Of a stretch of 64,000 nt of DNA, positions 45,956 through 54,751 are shown in pieces. The notes under the pieces are model-generated. The model was not told the DNA's origin and made no database searches. It worked only from the letters and a program-made list of their open reading frames with translations. The stretch covers positions 248,001 to 312,000 of the forward strand of contig NZ_FOPP01000001.1 of NCBI RefSeq assembly GCF_900113525.1. Reading direction: 5' to 3'. The DNA comes from Pedobacter insulae. Lineage in GTDB: Bacteria; Bacteroidota; Bacteroidia; Sphingobacteriales; Sphingobacteriaceae. How positions within the stretch are numbered: position 1 is the stretch's first letter; every line of letters begins with the position of its first letter. A program made the position numbers and the translations under genes.

Positions 45956-46051
45956 ATGCCTGAATTTCTTTTTATAGCCTGTTTGGTTGCAATAATCGCG
46001 TTTTTCTTTAGCCCTTACGAGCTTCGTATGCTTGATGGTGAGGACGACTAA
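45956..46051 (+). CDS. 31-residue membrane microprotein coupled to the LpxH-like gene
   Basis: The ATG at 45956 is preceded by AAGGA and gives MPEFLFIACLVAIIAFFFSP followed by YELRMLDGEDD and a stop. The first 18 residues are hydrophobic enough for one membrane helix; the tail is acidic. Its TAA overlaps the ATG of the downstream phosphoesterase (TAATG), which suggests translational coupling. No family recognised. Coding status rests on the overlap, the ribosome-site-like sequence and the helix; conservation in relatives would test it. Confidence 0.55.
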   Translation: MPEFLFIACLVAIIAFFFSPYELRMLDGEDD

Positions 46052-46902
46052 TGGCAAAAAGATCGTTGGATATAGTGGTTATTTCTGATGTTCATCTGGG
46101 AACTTATGGTTGCCACGCCAAAGAATTGCTTAAATATCTTAAAAGTATTAACCCTAAGGTAATCATTCTCAATGGCGATATCATCGATATTTGGCAGTTT
46201 AGTAAGAATTACTGGCCAGAAACCCACATGAAAATCCTCCGTAAGCTCATGAAATTTATGGTCGAAGGTGTAACAGTGCACTATTTAACGGGCAACCATG
46301 ATGAGCTGCTGCGGAAGTTTTCTGATATGCATTTTGCATCTTTTCATCTTCAGGATAAATTGGTTTTGGAGTTTGATGGCAAAAAGGCCTGGTTTTTTCA
46401 TGGGGATGTATTCGATGTCACCATGCAGCACTCTAAATGGCTTGCTAAACTAGGCGCCATAGGTTATGATAGCTTAATTTTACTTAACAGTTGTGTTAAT
46501 TGGATTTTAACCAAGGTAGGTAAGGAGAAAATGAGCTTTTCCCGAAAGATTAAAGCAAAATTTAAAGACGCTGTTAAATTTATTAATAGTTTTGAAGAAA
46601 CCGCTGCCGAACTTGCTGTAGAAAAAGGTTACGATTATGTTGTTTGCGGACATATTCATCATGCCGAAAATCGGAGAATTTTAACCGAAAAGGGTTCAGT
46701 ACTTTATTTAAATAGCGGAGATTGGGTGGAGAGTTTAACGGCTTTAGAATATGTTGACCAACAATGGAAAATCTTCCAGTACGAAGCTAAACATTTTGAA
46801 GAAGACCTAATTGAAGAAGGCGTACTTTCAGATGGAGAAAATTTGAAACACAAATTAGATATCAATGTGTTATTGGAGAAAATCAAACTAACAAGCAGTT
46901 AA
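46051..46902 (+). CDS. LpxH-like metallophosphoesterase (UDP-2,3-diacylglucosamine diphosphatase)
   Basis: 283 residues with a calcineurin-like binuclear site: SDVHLG (11-16), NGDIID, LTGNHDE, FHGDVFD and CGHIHHAE in order. Proteins of this type include LpxH, which makes lipid X for lipid A, and its LpxG/other homologues; assignment to lipid A synthesis fits the envelope context but is not proved. It starts one base into the stop of the microprotein gene and ends immediately before a palindromic repeat. Confidence 0.82.
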   Translation: MAKRSLDIVVISDVHLGTYGCHAKELLKYLKSINPKVIILNGDIIDIWQFSKNYWPETHMKILRKLMKFMVEGVTVHYLTGNHDELLRKFSDMHFASFHLQDKLVLEFDGKKAWFFHGDVFDVTMQHSKWLAKLGAIGYDSLILLNSCVNWILTKVGKEKMSFSRKIKAKFKDAVKFINSFEETAAELAVEKGYDYVVCGHIHHAENRRILTEKGSVLYLNSGDWVESLTALEYVDQQWKIFQYEAKHFEEDLIEEGVLSDGENLKHKLDINVLLEKIKLTSS

Positions 46903-46947
46903 CCGACTTCGTAAGTCGGGCCTTCAAGGCCCGACTTACGAAGTCGG
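46903..46947 (+). terminator. Palindromic terminator-like repeat after the LpxH-like gene
   Basis: CCGACTTCGTAAGTCGGGCC (46903-46922) and its complement (46928-46947), 20-bp perfect arms with a TTCAA loop, begin at the base after the stop codon and are followed by AATTTTAATTT. Third copy of the CCGACTTCGTAAGTCGG unit. Confidence 0.65.
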
Positions 46948-46978
46948 AATTTTAATTTAAAATACAGATATTAGGCGC

Positions 46979-47965
46979 ATGAAGATTCTATATGCAATAC
47001 AGGGTACAGGGAATGGGCATATAAGTAGGGCAAGAGAAATTGTTCCCCTGTTGCAAACACATGGAGATCTTGATATCTTAATATCTGGCACGCAGGCTGA
47101 TGTGAAATTAGCCCAGGAAATAAAGTATCAATTGCATGGCTTTAGTTTTGTCTTTGGAAAACGAGGCGGCGTAGACCACTTTAAAACCTGGCAAAACATG
47201 AACTTACTGAGGTTCAAAAATGACATGGGCAAAATTCCTTTAAATGAATACAATCTCATTATTAACGATTTTGAACCGGTTACCGCCTGGGCATGCAAAA
47301 CTCAGAAACTAGCAAGTGTTTCATTAAGTCACCAAGCGGCTTTTAAATCAAAGAAAGTTCCTCGTCCTAAAACGATAGATTGGGGCAAGCTAATTCTAAG
47401 CCATTATGCGCCTACCACACATCACGTCGGTTTTCATTTTGAGCGGTACGACGATTATATTTATACCCCGGTAATTAGAGGGGAAATCAGAGCTTTAACA
47501 CCTACTAATTTGGGTCATTATACGGTTTATCTGCCCGCTTTATCCGATCTCTATTTGGTTAAGCTCCTCCAAAAGCTACCAGCTGTAAAATGGGAGATTT
47601 TTTCTAAGCATACACAGCAGGGGTATCAGGTGGGTAACATCGTGGTACAGCCTGTGCATAACGAGAACTTCAACAAGAGTTTAGCCAGCTGCGAAGGGTT
47701 ATTTACCGGTGGAGGTTTTGAAGGGCCTGCCGAGGCATTGTTTTTAGGAAAAAAGTTATTGGTAGCACCCATGAAGTTCCAGTACGAGCAGCAATGCAAT
47801 GCCTATGCTTTAAAACAATTAGGTATTCCGGTAATCTGGGCCAGTAACAAAGATTGGTTCCCAATTTTAAAACAGTTTGTCGATACTCCTCAGTCTTTTA
47901 AATTTGATTTTCCAGATGAGACTGCAAATATTGTGGCAAAGGTTGTGAGGGATTTTGCAAAGTAA
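46979..47965 (+). CDS. Glycosyltransferase family protein (MJ1255/VC2487-like)
   Basis: 328 residues with the GT-B-like N-terminal motif QGTGNGHISRAREI (8-21) and the C-terminal donor-binding type FTGGGFEGPAEALFLGKK (about 237-254) and a YEQQCNAYAL segment. Proteins of this family are related to UDP-N-acetylglucosamine transferases; the acceptor is unknown. Independent of the convergent DUF6427 gene downstream. Confidence 0.85.
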   Translation: MKILYAIQGTGNGHISRAREIVPLLQTHGDLDILISGTQADVKLAQEIKYQLHGFSFVFGKRGGVDHFKTWQNMNLLRFKNDMGKIPLNEYNLIINDFEPVTAWACKTQKLASVSLSHQAAFKSKKVPRPKTIDWGKLILSHYAPTTHHVGFHFERYDDYIYTPVIRGEIRALTPTNLGHYTVYLPALSDLYLVKLLQKLPAVKWEIFSKHTQQGYQVGNIVVQPVHNENFNKSLASCEGLFTGGGFEGPAEALFLGKKLLVAPMKFQYEQQCNAYALKQLGIPVIWASNKDWFPILKQFVDTPQSFKFDFPDETANIVAKVVRDFAK

Positions 47966-47986
47966 ACCTCAGGCAGCGCTTCTTCC

Positions 47987-48967
47987 TTACACAAACAAAA
48001 AGTACTGAATACTAATCGCTAATATCGCAAATAGCGACTCATAAAACCATCTCTTTTTGGCGTTGCTAAAATAATAGGCTAAAAGGACTGCCCCTGGGGG
48101 AACACATAGCAAAAAGTGATATACCCTAAAATCGGGTTTAGTGTAGAAACTAATGAGGGAAACGATAAACATGAAGAACAACATCTGAAATGCCTTTCTG
48201 GTACTGATAAAGCTTCTAAAGAAATTCTCCCATAGTTGTAAAGCTGCCAAAACCATTATCAATGCCAAAGGCAATAATACCACGTAATCGTTATAATTTA
48301 TTTGAAGGGATGATGGAAATTTGTTAACCAAGGGTTTCCAGATTTGAAAGAACTGGCCAATGTTATCGTTCCAGTAATAGAAAACCGCCAGAAAAAAGAA
48401 AATCGTTAAGAAACCAATTAAGCCTGACACCCACTCCCGCCAATTAAAGGAACGATAAAGCAATAAGCTTAACCAAAGCATAACTAACAGCACTATAAAC
48501 GGAAAATAAATTAAAGTCCCAAGGGCAATTAACATCCCGATATCGAACATCATCATCATGCCGTTTCCCGACTTACCAAGTTTTAGGAGCTTATCCATTA
48601 TCCAGATCAAAATAAAATTACAGATTAGCGGCGGACTGATAATTAAGAACTGCAAAAACAAACCAGAGGTAGTTACATAAAGCAGGGCTGGTAAATAAGT
48701 TGGTTTGCCTAAAAGGTTATGCCTATTAACTATGGTGTTAAATAAAACTGCCTGAATAATCACCAGCATAACCGCAATAGTCACATTCACAATTGGCGCC
48801 AATGCACTTGCCGAGGGAATCTGGACAAGCAACTTCGTGTAAGGCTCCAGAAACTCGAAATCAAATTTTTCCGGTAAGTTAATAAATATAGCAATCCGCA
48901 TAAAAAACGCAAATGCTACGAGTAGTAAAAGGTTAACTAGGCTTAGTGTTCGAAACTGATTAATCAT
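47987..48967 (-). CDS. DUF6427 family integral membrane protein
   Basis: 326 residues with about nine membrane helices, beginning MINQFRTLSLVNLLLLV and containing RSFNWREWVSGLIGF. The family has been noted in Bacteroidota, often in gliding or envelope contexts, but no biochemical function is known to me. Single gene, convergent with the upstream glycosyltransferase and divergent from coaX. Confidence 0.78.
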   Translation of the reverse strand: MINQFRTLSLVNLLLLVAFAFFMRIAIFINLPEKFDFEFLEPYTKLLVQIPSASALAPIVNVTIAVMLVIIQAVLFNTIVNRHNLLGKPTYLPALLYVTTSGLFLQFLIISPPLICNFILIWIMDKLLKLGKSGNGMMMMFDIGMLIALGTLIYFPFIVLLVMLWLSLLLYRSFNWREWVSGLIGFLTIFFFLAVFYYWNDNIGQFFQIWKPLVNKFPSSLQINYNDYVVLLPLALIMVLAALQLWENFFRSFISTRKAFQMLFFMFIVSLISFYTKPDFRVYHFLLCVPPGAVLLAYYFSNAKKRWFYESLFAILAISIQYFLFV

Positions 48968-49053
48968 ACGTTATGTTCCAACAAAGTAAAGAAAATTATC
49001 TGGGCTTTAACCTTTTTTAACAATTTCACCACTTAAAACTAGCTAAAGATTAA

Positions 49054-49061
49054 TAGCTTTG
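49054..49061 (+). promoter_or_regulatory. Candidate -7 element of coaX
   Basis: TAGCTTTG matches TAnnTTTG. It lies 17 bases before the ATG at 49079. Confidence 0.4.
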
Positions 49062-49078
49062 TGGCATGTATATGGTTA

Positions 49079-49813
49079 ATGCATAATCTTGTCATAGATA
49101 TCGGGAATACCAATAGCAAGCTAGCTGTTTTTAATGCCAGAGATTTGGTGCATTATCAACGTGTTGGGGAAATAGGTTTAAATGATTTGAAAGAAATCCT
49201 GGATGCCTACCCAGTGCAAAACTTTACAATCTCGAGTGTGCGTACTGGGGTCGATGGTCTGGTTGATTATTTAAAAGATAAACTAAACTATTTTCCTTTT
49301 TCGACAAAGATAAATGCGGGGGTCATCAATAATTATCAAACACTTGATACGTTAGGGTTAGATAGATGGGCCAAAATAATTGCTGCGCATAAAATATATG
49401 CCGAACGTAATTGTTTAATGATCGATGCAGGTACTTGTATTACCTACGATGTGCTGACGGCGAAAAGTGAGTATTTTGGAGGGAGTATCAGTCCGGGAAT
49501 TGGGATGCGTTTTGCGGCAGTGCACCATTATACCGGTAAATTGCCTTTAATTAAGTGGGATGGGGCAATAAATATTCCCGCAGGAACAAATACAGAAAAT
49601 GCCATTAAAAACGGCGTTTTACAAGGAATAGTAAACGAAATAGCAGGTTTTATAGCTGCCGAAAATAATAAAAACAACAACCTTTTGGTACTATTAACCG
49701 GAGGTGATGCTGATTTTTTGATGGAGCAATTAAAAAATAGCATCTTTGCAAGCCAAATTACAGTCGACCCGTATTTGGTTTTAAAAGGATTAAATGAAGT
49801 TATTACATTATAA
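49079..49813 (+). CDS. coaX: Type III pantothenate kinase
   Basis: Phosphorylates pantothenate, first step to CoA. 244 residues from the ATG at 49079 (a GTG at 49061 exists but is less likely). ASKHA-fold: LVIDIGNTNSKLAVF (4-18), GLDRWAKIIAA, MIDAGTCITYD. Length typical. The start of the following outer-membrane protein gene overlaps within 2 bases of its stop, indicating an operon: coaX, OMP, lptC. Confidence 0.94.
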   Translation: MHNLVIDIGNTNSKLAVFNARDLVHYQRVGEIGLNDLKEILDAYPVQNFTISSVRTGVDGLVDYLKDKLNYFPFSTKINAGVINNYQTLDTLGLDRWAKIIAAHKIYAERNCLMIDAGTCITYDVLTAKSEYFGGSISPGIGMRFAAVHHYTGKLPLIKWDGAINIPAGTNTENAIKNGVLQGIVNEIAGFIAAENNKNNNLLVLLTGGDADFLMEQLKNSIFASQITVDPYLVLKGLNEVITL

Positions 49814-49814
49814 T

Positions 49815-51110
49815 ATGTACCAAAAATTAAAATACACACTTGCTGCATGCTTATTAACGATTAGCGTTGCGGTAAATGCACAAATTACCGTTCAGTCTCC
49901 TTATTCTAAATTCGGGGTAGGAAATGTCAAAGGATCCTTGCTTCCACAGTTCAGGGCAATGGGTGGCATTTCAACAGCAGTTTCGAAAAACTCCTTCTTC
50001 AATAATATCAATATGCAGAACCCGGCATCTTATGCGGGTATCAATGCGGTAACTTTAGATATTGGGATGAATGGGACTTATAATGAGCTAAGAAATAGTA
50101 CCATCACAGAAAATAGCTTTAATGCAACCTTAAGTCATGCAGCATTTGGTTTCAATCTTGGCAGAAAATCCGGCTTAAGCTTTGGTATTTTACCTTACTC
50201 GGAGCTGGGTTATAACTTTAAAAACACAACCAAGGTGGGCGATAAGGATGTAGATTTTCTTTATACTGGTGAAGGGGGTTTAACAAAAGCTTATTTAGGC
50301 TATGGCTTTGGCTTGGGAGATCACTTAAAAATCGGTGCAAACTTGGAGTATCTTTTTGGTAATCTTTCCGAAAACAGATCTACGCAATATTCCACTGATC
50401 CTGGTGCTATAAATTCCAGTATTCAGGATAGAAATAGCGTTGGCGGTGTAAATTATTCTTACGGAGCACAATATGATATCCGGATCGATAACAAAACTTC
50501 CTTTGTCATAGGTTATTCAGGTTCAGCGGCGTCAAAAATCGGTAGTACAAAGAGTAAATATGTTACCCAATATACATTAGATGCAAACGGAGATCCAAAT
50601 CCGGCTGCTGATACCTTGTTTGTAACCGAAAATGGTAAAACAAATTTAAAGCTTCCTTTGGTACATAACTTTGGAGTTACGCTTCAAAAAGCTGATAATT
50701 GGTTAATCGGTGCAGATTATAGGATGGGTAACTGGTCTAATTTATCCATCGATAATGTAAATCAAAACCTGCAAGATACTTATGGTTTTTCTGTAGGCGG
50801 TCAAATCACGCCCGATTTTAGTTCTATCAATAACTATTTTAAAAGAGTGGAATATCGTTTAGGCTTCAGCTATGATAAAACGTATATCCAGATGAACAAT
50901 CAGGACGTCAAACAAATAGCTGTTACCATGGGCTTAGGCCTGCCTTTAAGCTCTTACGCGAGGGGCGCTGTATACAAAGCTAATCTTGCAGCAGAATTTG
51001 GTAAACGCGGATCCCTTGCCAATGGTTTATTGCAAGAGCGGTATGTTACTTTCCATTTAGGATTTACCTTAAATGATAGTTCATGGTTCCGCAGATTTAA
51101 GTTTGATTAA
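49815..51110 (+). CDS. Outer-membrane beta-barrel-like protein
   Basis: 431 residues from the ATG at 49815 (TAATATG after coaX), giving a signal peptide (about 1-23, ending VNAQ). The mature part is rich in alternating strands with Tyr, Gly and Phe; SPYSKFGVGNVKGS and GISTAVSKNSF at the start. It resembles barrels conserved beside coaX and lptC in Bacteroidota, similar in style to FadL/PorP-type or uncharacterised barrels. No ligand identified. Confidence 0.78.
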   Translation: MYQKLKYTLAACLLTISVAVNAQITVQSPYSKFGVGNVKGSLLPQFRAMGGISTAVSKNSFFNNINMQNPASYAGINAVTLDIGMNGTYNELRNSTITENSFNATLSHAAFGFNLGRKSGLSFGILPYSELGYNFKNTTKVGDKDVDFLYTGEGGLTKAYLGYGFGLGDHLKIGANLEYLFGNLSENRSTQYSTDPGAINSSIQDRNSVGGVNYSYGAQYDIRIDNKTSFVIGYSGSAASKIGSTKSKYVTQYTLDANGDPNPAADTLFVTENGKTNLKLPLVHNFGVTLQKADNWLIGADYRMGNWSNLSIDNVNQNLQDTYGFSVGGQITPDFSSINNYFKRVEYRLGFSYDKTYIQMNNQDVKQIAVTMGLGLPLSSYARGAVYKANLAAEFGKRGSLANGLLQERYVTFHLGFTLNDSSWFRRFKFD

Positions 51111-51676
51111 TGCTTAAAAGCAGTCTCAAAATATGTTTCCTGGCCATAGCTGTTTTATGGATTTCTTCTTGTACAGAGGACGATCTTAAGAATGCTGCTC
51201 CCATTTCTTCCAAAAAAGTAACTTTAACCAAAGATCGTACTTATGGGATGGAAGTAACTTATAGTGATTCTGCTGTATTGAAGGCAAAAGGATATGCACC
51301 TATTTATGATAAGGTTACCCCTTCTCAAGGAAACATGTATAACGAAATGCCTAAAGGTGTAAAAATAGAATTTTACGACCCTTATTTGCAGGTAACCGGA
51401 ACCATCACGTCCAACTACGCCATCAACGACGAAACAAAGCGGGTTACCATATTTAGGAAGAACGTGGTTGTGGTAAATGATAAATTAACTTTTACCACTG
51501 AGGAATTAACCTGGGATGAAAATACAAAGATGTACACCTCGCCCTATGGCACTGCTGTAACTAAAACCGGTGATGTGTTAACGGGTATGAGCTTTTCTGC
51601 ACCACAAGATTTTAGCACTTATACAATTAGTAAGGCCTCCGGAGAAGGCTTTTTTAAAGGAGATATCCAACCTTAA
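51110..51676 (+). CDS. lptC: LPS export periplasmic protein LptC
   Basis: 188 residues with an N-terminal lipoprotein-like signal (AVLWISSCTEDD) and a beta-jellyroll domain: GVKIEFYDPYLQVTGTITSNYAI and MYTSPYGTAVTKTGDVLTG, the usual LptC repeats. It would help hand LPS from LptBFG to the periplasmic bridge. The ATG overlaps the upstream stop (TAATG), so translation is coupled. Partner lptE lies at 15799. Confidence 0.87.
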   Translation: MLKSSLKICFLAIAVLWISSCTEDDLKNAAPISSKKVTLTKDRTYGMEVTYSDSAVLKAKGYAPIYDKVTPSQGNMYNEMPKGVKIEFYDPYLQVTGTITSNYAINDETKRVTIFRKNVVVVNDKLTFTTEELTWDENTKMYTSPYGTAVTKTGDVLTGMSFSAPQDFSTYTISKASGEGFFKGDIQP

Positions 51677-51760
51677 TACACAATTTTTTAAAATATTTTC
51701 TATTTACCTGCAAATTTGTATCTTGCGCCCTCTTAAAAAAAATAATAAAGTATAAATAAC

Positions 51761-53857
51761 ATGGGATTAATGACATTTTTGCGCAACCGAGCAGGCTATG
51801 TATTAGTTGGTGCGATTGCTTTTGCAATTATTGCATTTATAGTTGGTGATTTAATTGGTACAGGTAAGCCTTTTTGGGAAGCTTCACAAAGGGTAGTTGG
51901 ATCTATTGACGGCGAAGATGTAAGCATCGAACAATTTGGTCCGAAAGTGGATCAGAGTGTTGCGCAATTTAAACAACAATATGGTGGTACAGTGAATCCA
52001 CAAATGCAAGCTATGGCTGTGGACAATGCTTGGCAGGCAGAAGTTGCTAACGTTCTTTTGAGCAAAGAATATGCGCGTTTAGGTTTAACTATTTCTAGCG
52101 ATGAGCTTTTTGACTTGCTACAGGGAAAAAACCCAAGTCCACTCATCATGCAATATTTCGGTAACCCACAAACTGGTGAGGTAGACCGTACAGCAGTTAT
52201 CAGCTCTTTAAAAGCACAAGATAAAGACCCTAGGTTAAAAGAGCAATGGGATTTACTGCAAGCTGAAATTGAAAAACAAGCTTTACAACAAAAATATGCG
52301 AATTTAGTTCGTAACTCGGTTTATGTAAGCTCACTTGAGGCAATAGACGAACACAACAACCGTAATAAATTAGCTAGCTTCAGATATGTAAACTTAGATT
52401 ACAGTTCTATTTTAGATGCAACTGTTAAGTTAACAGATGAAGATTATAAAGCTTATTATGATGAGCATCAATCAACCTTCAAAAACCCGGTTGAAACACG
52501 CGGATTAGAGTTTGTTAACTTCAGTGTTCAACCAACTGCAGCAGATAGCGCTGCAATCAAAGTTCAAATGGAGAAATTGGCGGCTGATTTTAGATTGACG
52601 CCAAACGATTCGTTATTTGCTGCAACTAACTCAGATGTTAAAGTTCCATTCACCTATATGGCTAAAGGCAGGTTAGATCCGGCTGTTGATTCAGTAATCT
52701 TTAACTATCCGGCTGGAAGTTATTATGGACCAGCATTCTCTGGTAATTCTTATAAACTAATCAAGGTTATCGATACCCGTTTCTCACCTGATTCGGTAAA
52801 AGCAAGACATATTTTAATTGACCCAACAAAAGTTGGTGGCGAAGCAAATGCACTTAAATTAGCCGATTCATTGAAAACAATGATTGCAAATGGCGGAGAT
52901 TTTGCTGCCTTAGCTAAATTATACAGTGTTGATGGTTCTAAAGACACTGGTGGTGATTTGGGTACTTTTGCCCGTGGCGCTATGGTTCCAGAATTTGAGA
53001 ATGCTTCGTTTAATGGCAAACCTGGAGATTATACAGTGGTTAAATCTCAATTCGGTATCCACTTGCTTAATATCCAAAAACAAATAGGCTCATCTAAAGT
53101 TGCTAAACTAGCCTATATTGAGAAAACATTAGTTCCAAGCTCAAAAACCAGAGATATCGCCTATAAAAAAGCTACAGCATTCTTCAATGAAGCAAAAGCT
53201 GATAACTTTAGTGCCTTAGCTAAGAAGCAAGGATATGTAGTGGGTGTTGCTGATAGAGTAACTGCTTCTCAAGGATATGCACCAGGTTTAGAGAACCCAC
53301 GCGAGCTAATCAGAGCTGCATGGAATGCTGATAAAGGTGAGATCCTTCCTGAAGTATATAAAATGGATAATGGTTATGTAGTAGCCCGCGTAACAAGCGT
53401 TCAGCCTAAAGGCCAACTTTCTTTAGAAGATGTTAAAAAACAAATTGAACCAGCAGTATTAACAGCTAAGAAAGGTAAAGTTTTAACAGAGAAACTTAAC
53501 AAAGCATTAGCAGGTGCTACTAGCTTAGATCAGGTAGCGCAAAAATTAGGCGTAACTGTTACCCCGCTTCAAAACATTGTGTTTTCAAACCCAGTAATTC
53601 CTGGCGTAGCACAAGAGAATAAAGTAGTAGGTGCTGTATTTGGTTCACAAGTAGGTAAATTATCTAAAGCGATTGAAGGTTCAAAAGGTGTTTATGCTTT
53701 TGTAGTGGATGCTTTGGTTAACCCTGCTCCGTTGGCAAATACATTTAAGCAAAAACAAACCATGATCGAGGGTATTGCTCAACGTTCATTGGGTTCTGCT
53801 TTCCAGGTATTACAAGATAAAGCTGAAATTAAAGATAATAGGGTGAAGTTCTATTAA
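51761..53857 (+). CDS. PpiD/SurA-like peptidyl-prolyl isomerase
   Basis: 698 residues: N-terminal membrane helix (about 12-34), SurA/PpiD-type N domain to about 230, a parvulin domain at about 345-440 (ARHILI, GGDLGTFARGAMVPEFENA, FGIHLLNIQ), and a second weak parvulin-like region. It would assist folding of exported proteins near the inner membrane. Follows lptC by 84 bases; has its own strong terminator. Confidence 0.92.
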   Translation: MGLMTFLRNRAGYVLVGAIAFAIIAFIVGDLIGTGKPFWEASQRVVGSIDGEDVSIEQFGPKVDQSVAQFKQQYGGTVNPQMQAMAVDNAWQAEVANVLLSKEYARLGLTISSDELFDLLQGKNPSPLIMQYFGNPQTGEVDRTAVISSLKAQDKDPRLKEQWDLLQAEIEKQALQQKYANLVRNSVYVSSLEAIDEHNNRNKLASFRYVNLDYSSILDATVKLTDEDYKAYYDEHQSTFKNPVETRGLEFVNFSVQPTAADSAAIKVQMEKLAADFRLTPNDSLFAATNSDVKVPFTYMAKGRLDPAVDSVIFNYPAGSYYGPAFSGNSYKLIKVIDTRFSPDSVKARHILIDPTKVGGEANALKLADSLKTMIANGGDFAALAKLYSVDGSKDTGGDLGTFARGAMVPEFENASFNGKPGDYTVVKSQFGIHLLNIQKQIGSSKVAKLAYIEKTLVPSSKTRDIAYKKATAFFNEAKADNFSALAKKQGYVVGVADRVTASQGYAPGLENPRELIRAAWNADKGEILPEVYKMDNGYVVARVTSVQPKGQLSLEDVKKQIEPAVLTAKKGKVLTEKLNKALAGATSLDQVAQKLGVTVTPLQNIVFSNPVIPGVAQENKVVGAVFGSQVGKLSKAIEGSKGVYAFVVDALVNPAPLANTFKQKQTMIEGIAQRSLGSAFQVLQDKAEIKDNRVKFY

Positions 53858-53877
53858 GATTTAACGATGGCGATATT

Positions 53878-53912
53878 AAAAGGCAATGATTAAGTTCATT
53901 GCCTTTTTTTTG
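53878..53912 (+). terminator. Terminator of the PpiD/SurA-like gene
   Basis: Perfect 12-bp stem AAAAGGCAATGA (53878-53889) with TCATTGCCTTTT (53896-53907) around a 6-base loop, followed by a T run. Confidence 0.9.
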
Positions 53913-53979
53913 GCTAGCACCTATCCAACGATATGACGTTTCTATAACCATTCCAAATCATATCCTCATATTAATTGTT

Positions 53980-53987
53980 TAAATTTG
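53980..53987 (+). promoter_or_regulatory. Candidate -7 element of the DUF2480 gene
   Basis: TAAATTTG matches TAnnTTTG, 19 bases before the ATG at 54007. No clear -33 box. Confidence 0.4.
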
Positions 53988-54006
53988 TGCTTTAATTCGA
54001 TTTACC

Positions 54007-54519
54007 ATGGATATTCAAGAGAACATCATCAATAAAGTAGCAAATAGCGGCTTGGTTACCTTAAACCTTGAAGAGTATTTTCACCATGGAGAGCGATTGG
54101 TGTATGATATTAAAGACAATCTGTTTCATGGCCTCATATTAAAGGAGCAAGACTTCAGGGCTTTCATCAAAGAACATAATTGGGAACAATACCAAGATAA
54201 GAATATTGCGATCACCTGCAGTGCCGATGCAATCGTGCCCACCTGGGCCTATATGTTGCTGGCTAATAAAATGAGACCTTATGCTAACGAAGTAGTATTC
54301 GGTAGCCTGGAAACACTCGAAGCGGTTATGTATGCCAAGGCACTTGCCAAGATCAACGTAACCGATTTTGCAGATCAACGGGTAGTTATCAAAGGCTGCG
54401 CAGATATTGCTGTTCCCGTTTCTGCCTATGTAGAGATTACGGCAATGCTTACGCCGGTAGTAAAAAGCTTAATGTACGGAGAGCCTTGCTCAACGGTTCC
54501 GATTTATAAGCGAAAATAA
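54007..54519 (+). CDS. DUF2480 family protein
   Basis: 170 residues, cytoplasmic. Seen: NLEEYFHHGERLVYDIKDNLFHGLILKE, then DQRVVIKGCADIAVPVSAYVEI and PCSTVPIYKRK at the end, the DUF2480 conserved core. Function unknown in Bacteroidota. Confidence 0.85.
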   Translation: MDIQENIINKVANSGLVTLNLEEYFHHGERLVYDIKDNLFHGLILKEQDFRAFIKEHNWEQYQDKNIAITCSADAIVPTWAYMLLANKMRPYANEVVFGSLETLEAVMYAKALAKINVTDFADQRVVIKGCADIAVPVSAYVEITAMLTPVVKSLMYGEPCSTVPIYKRK

Positions 54520-54540
54520 GTTTTGAATAACGGCTTTTGA

Positions 54541-54700
54541 ATAACGGCGTTACTAAGCCGTCATGGCGAAGATCAGAATTCCGTCATTGCGAGCGCAGCG
54601 AAGCAATCTGAAGCCCTGAGATTGCTTCGCTGCGCTCGCAATGACGGGAAACTCGCAATGACGGGAAACTCGTAACAAAGGAAACTCGCAACAACGGCAA
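54541..54700. repeat. Palindromic CGTCATTGCGAGCG repeat, copy 2, with tandem 17-mers
   Basis: 28-bp arms (54582-54609 and 54619-54646, 9-base loop), extended to 29 bp by a flanking C/G. Next come three degenerate 17-base units of the type GGAAACTCGCAATGACG (54647-54697). It fills the gap between the DUF2480 and DUF3108 genes; the rest of 54520-54751 holds nothing else recognised. Confidence 0.88.
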
Positions 54701-54751
54701 GCCTCCAGATGACGTTAAAAAAATTGGTTTACTTTTTGCATAGCTTTTATC

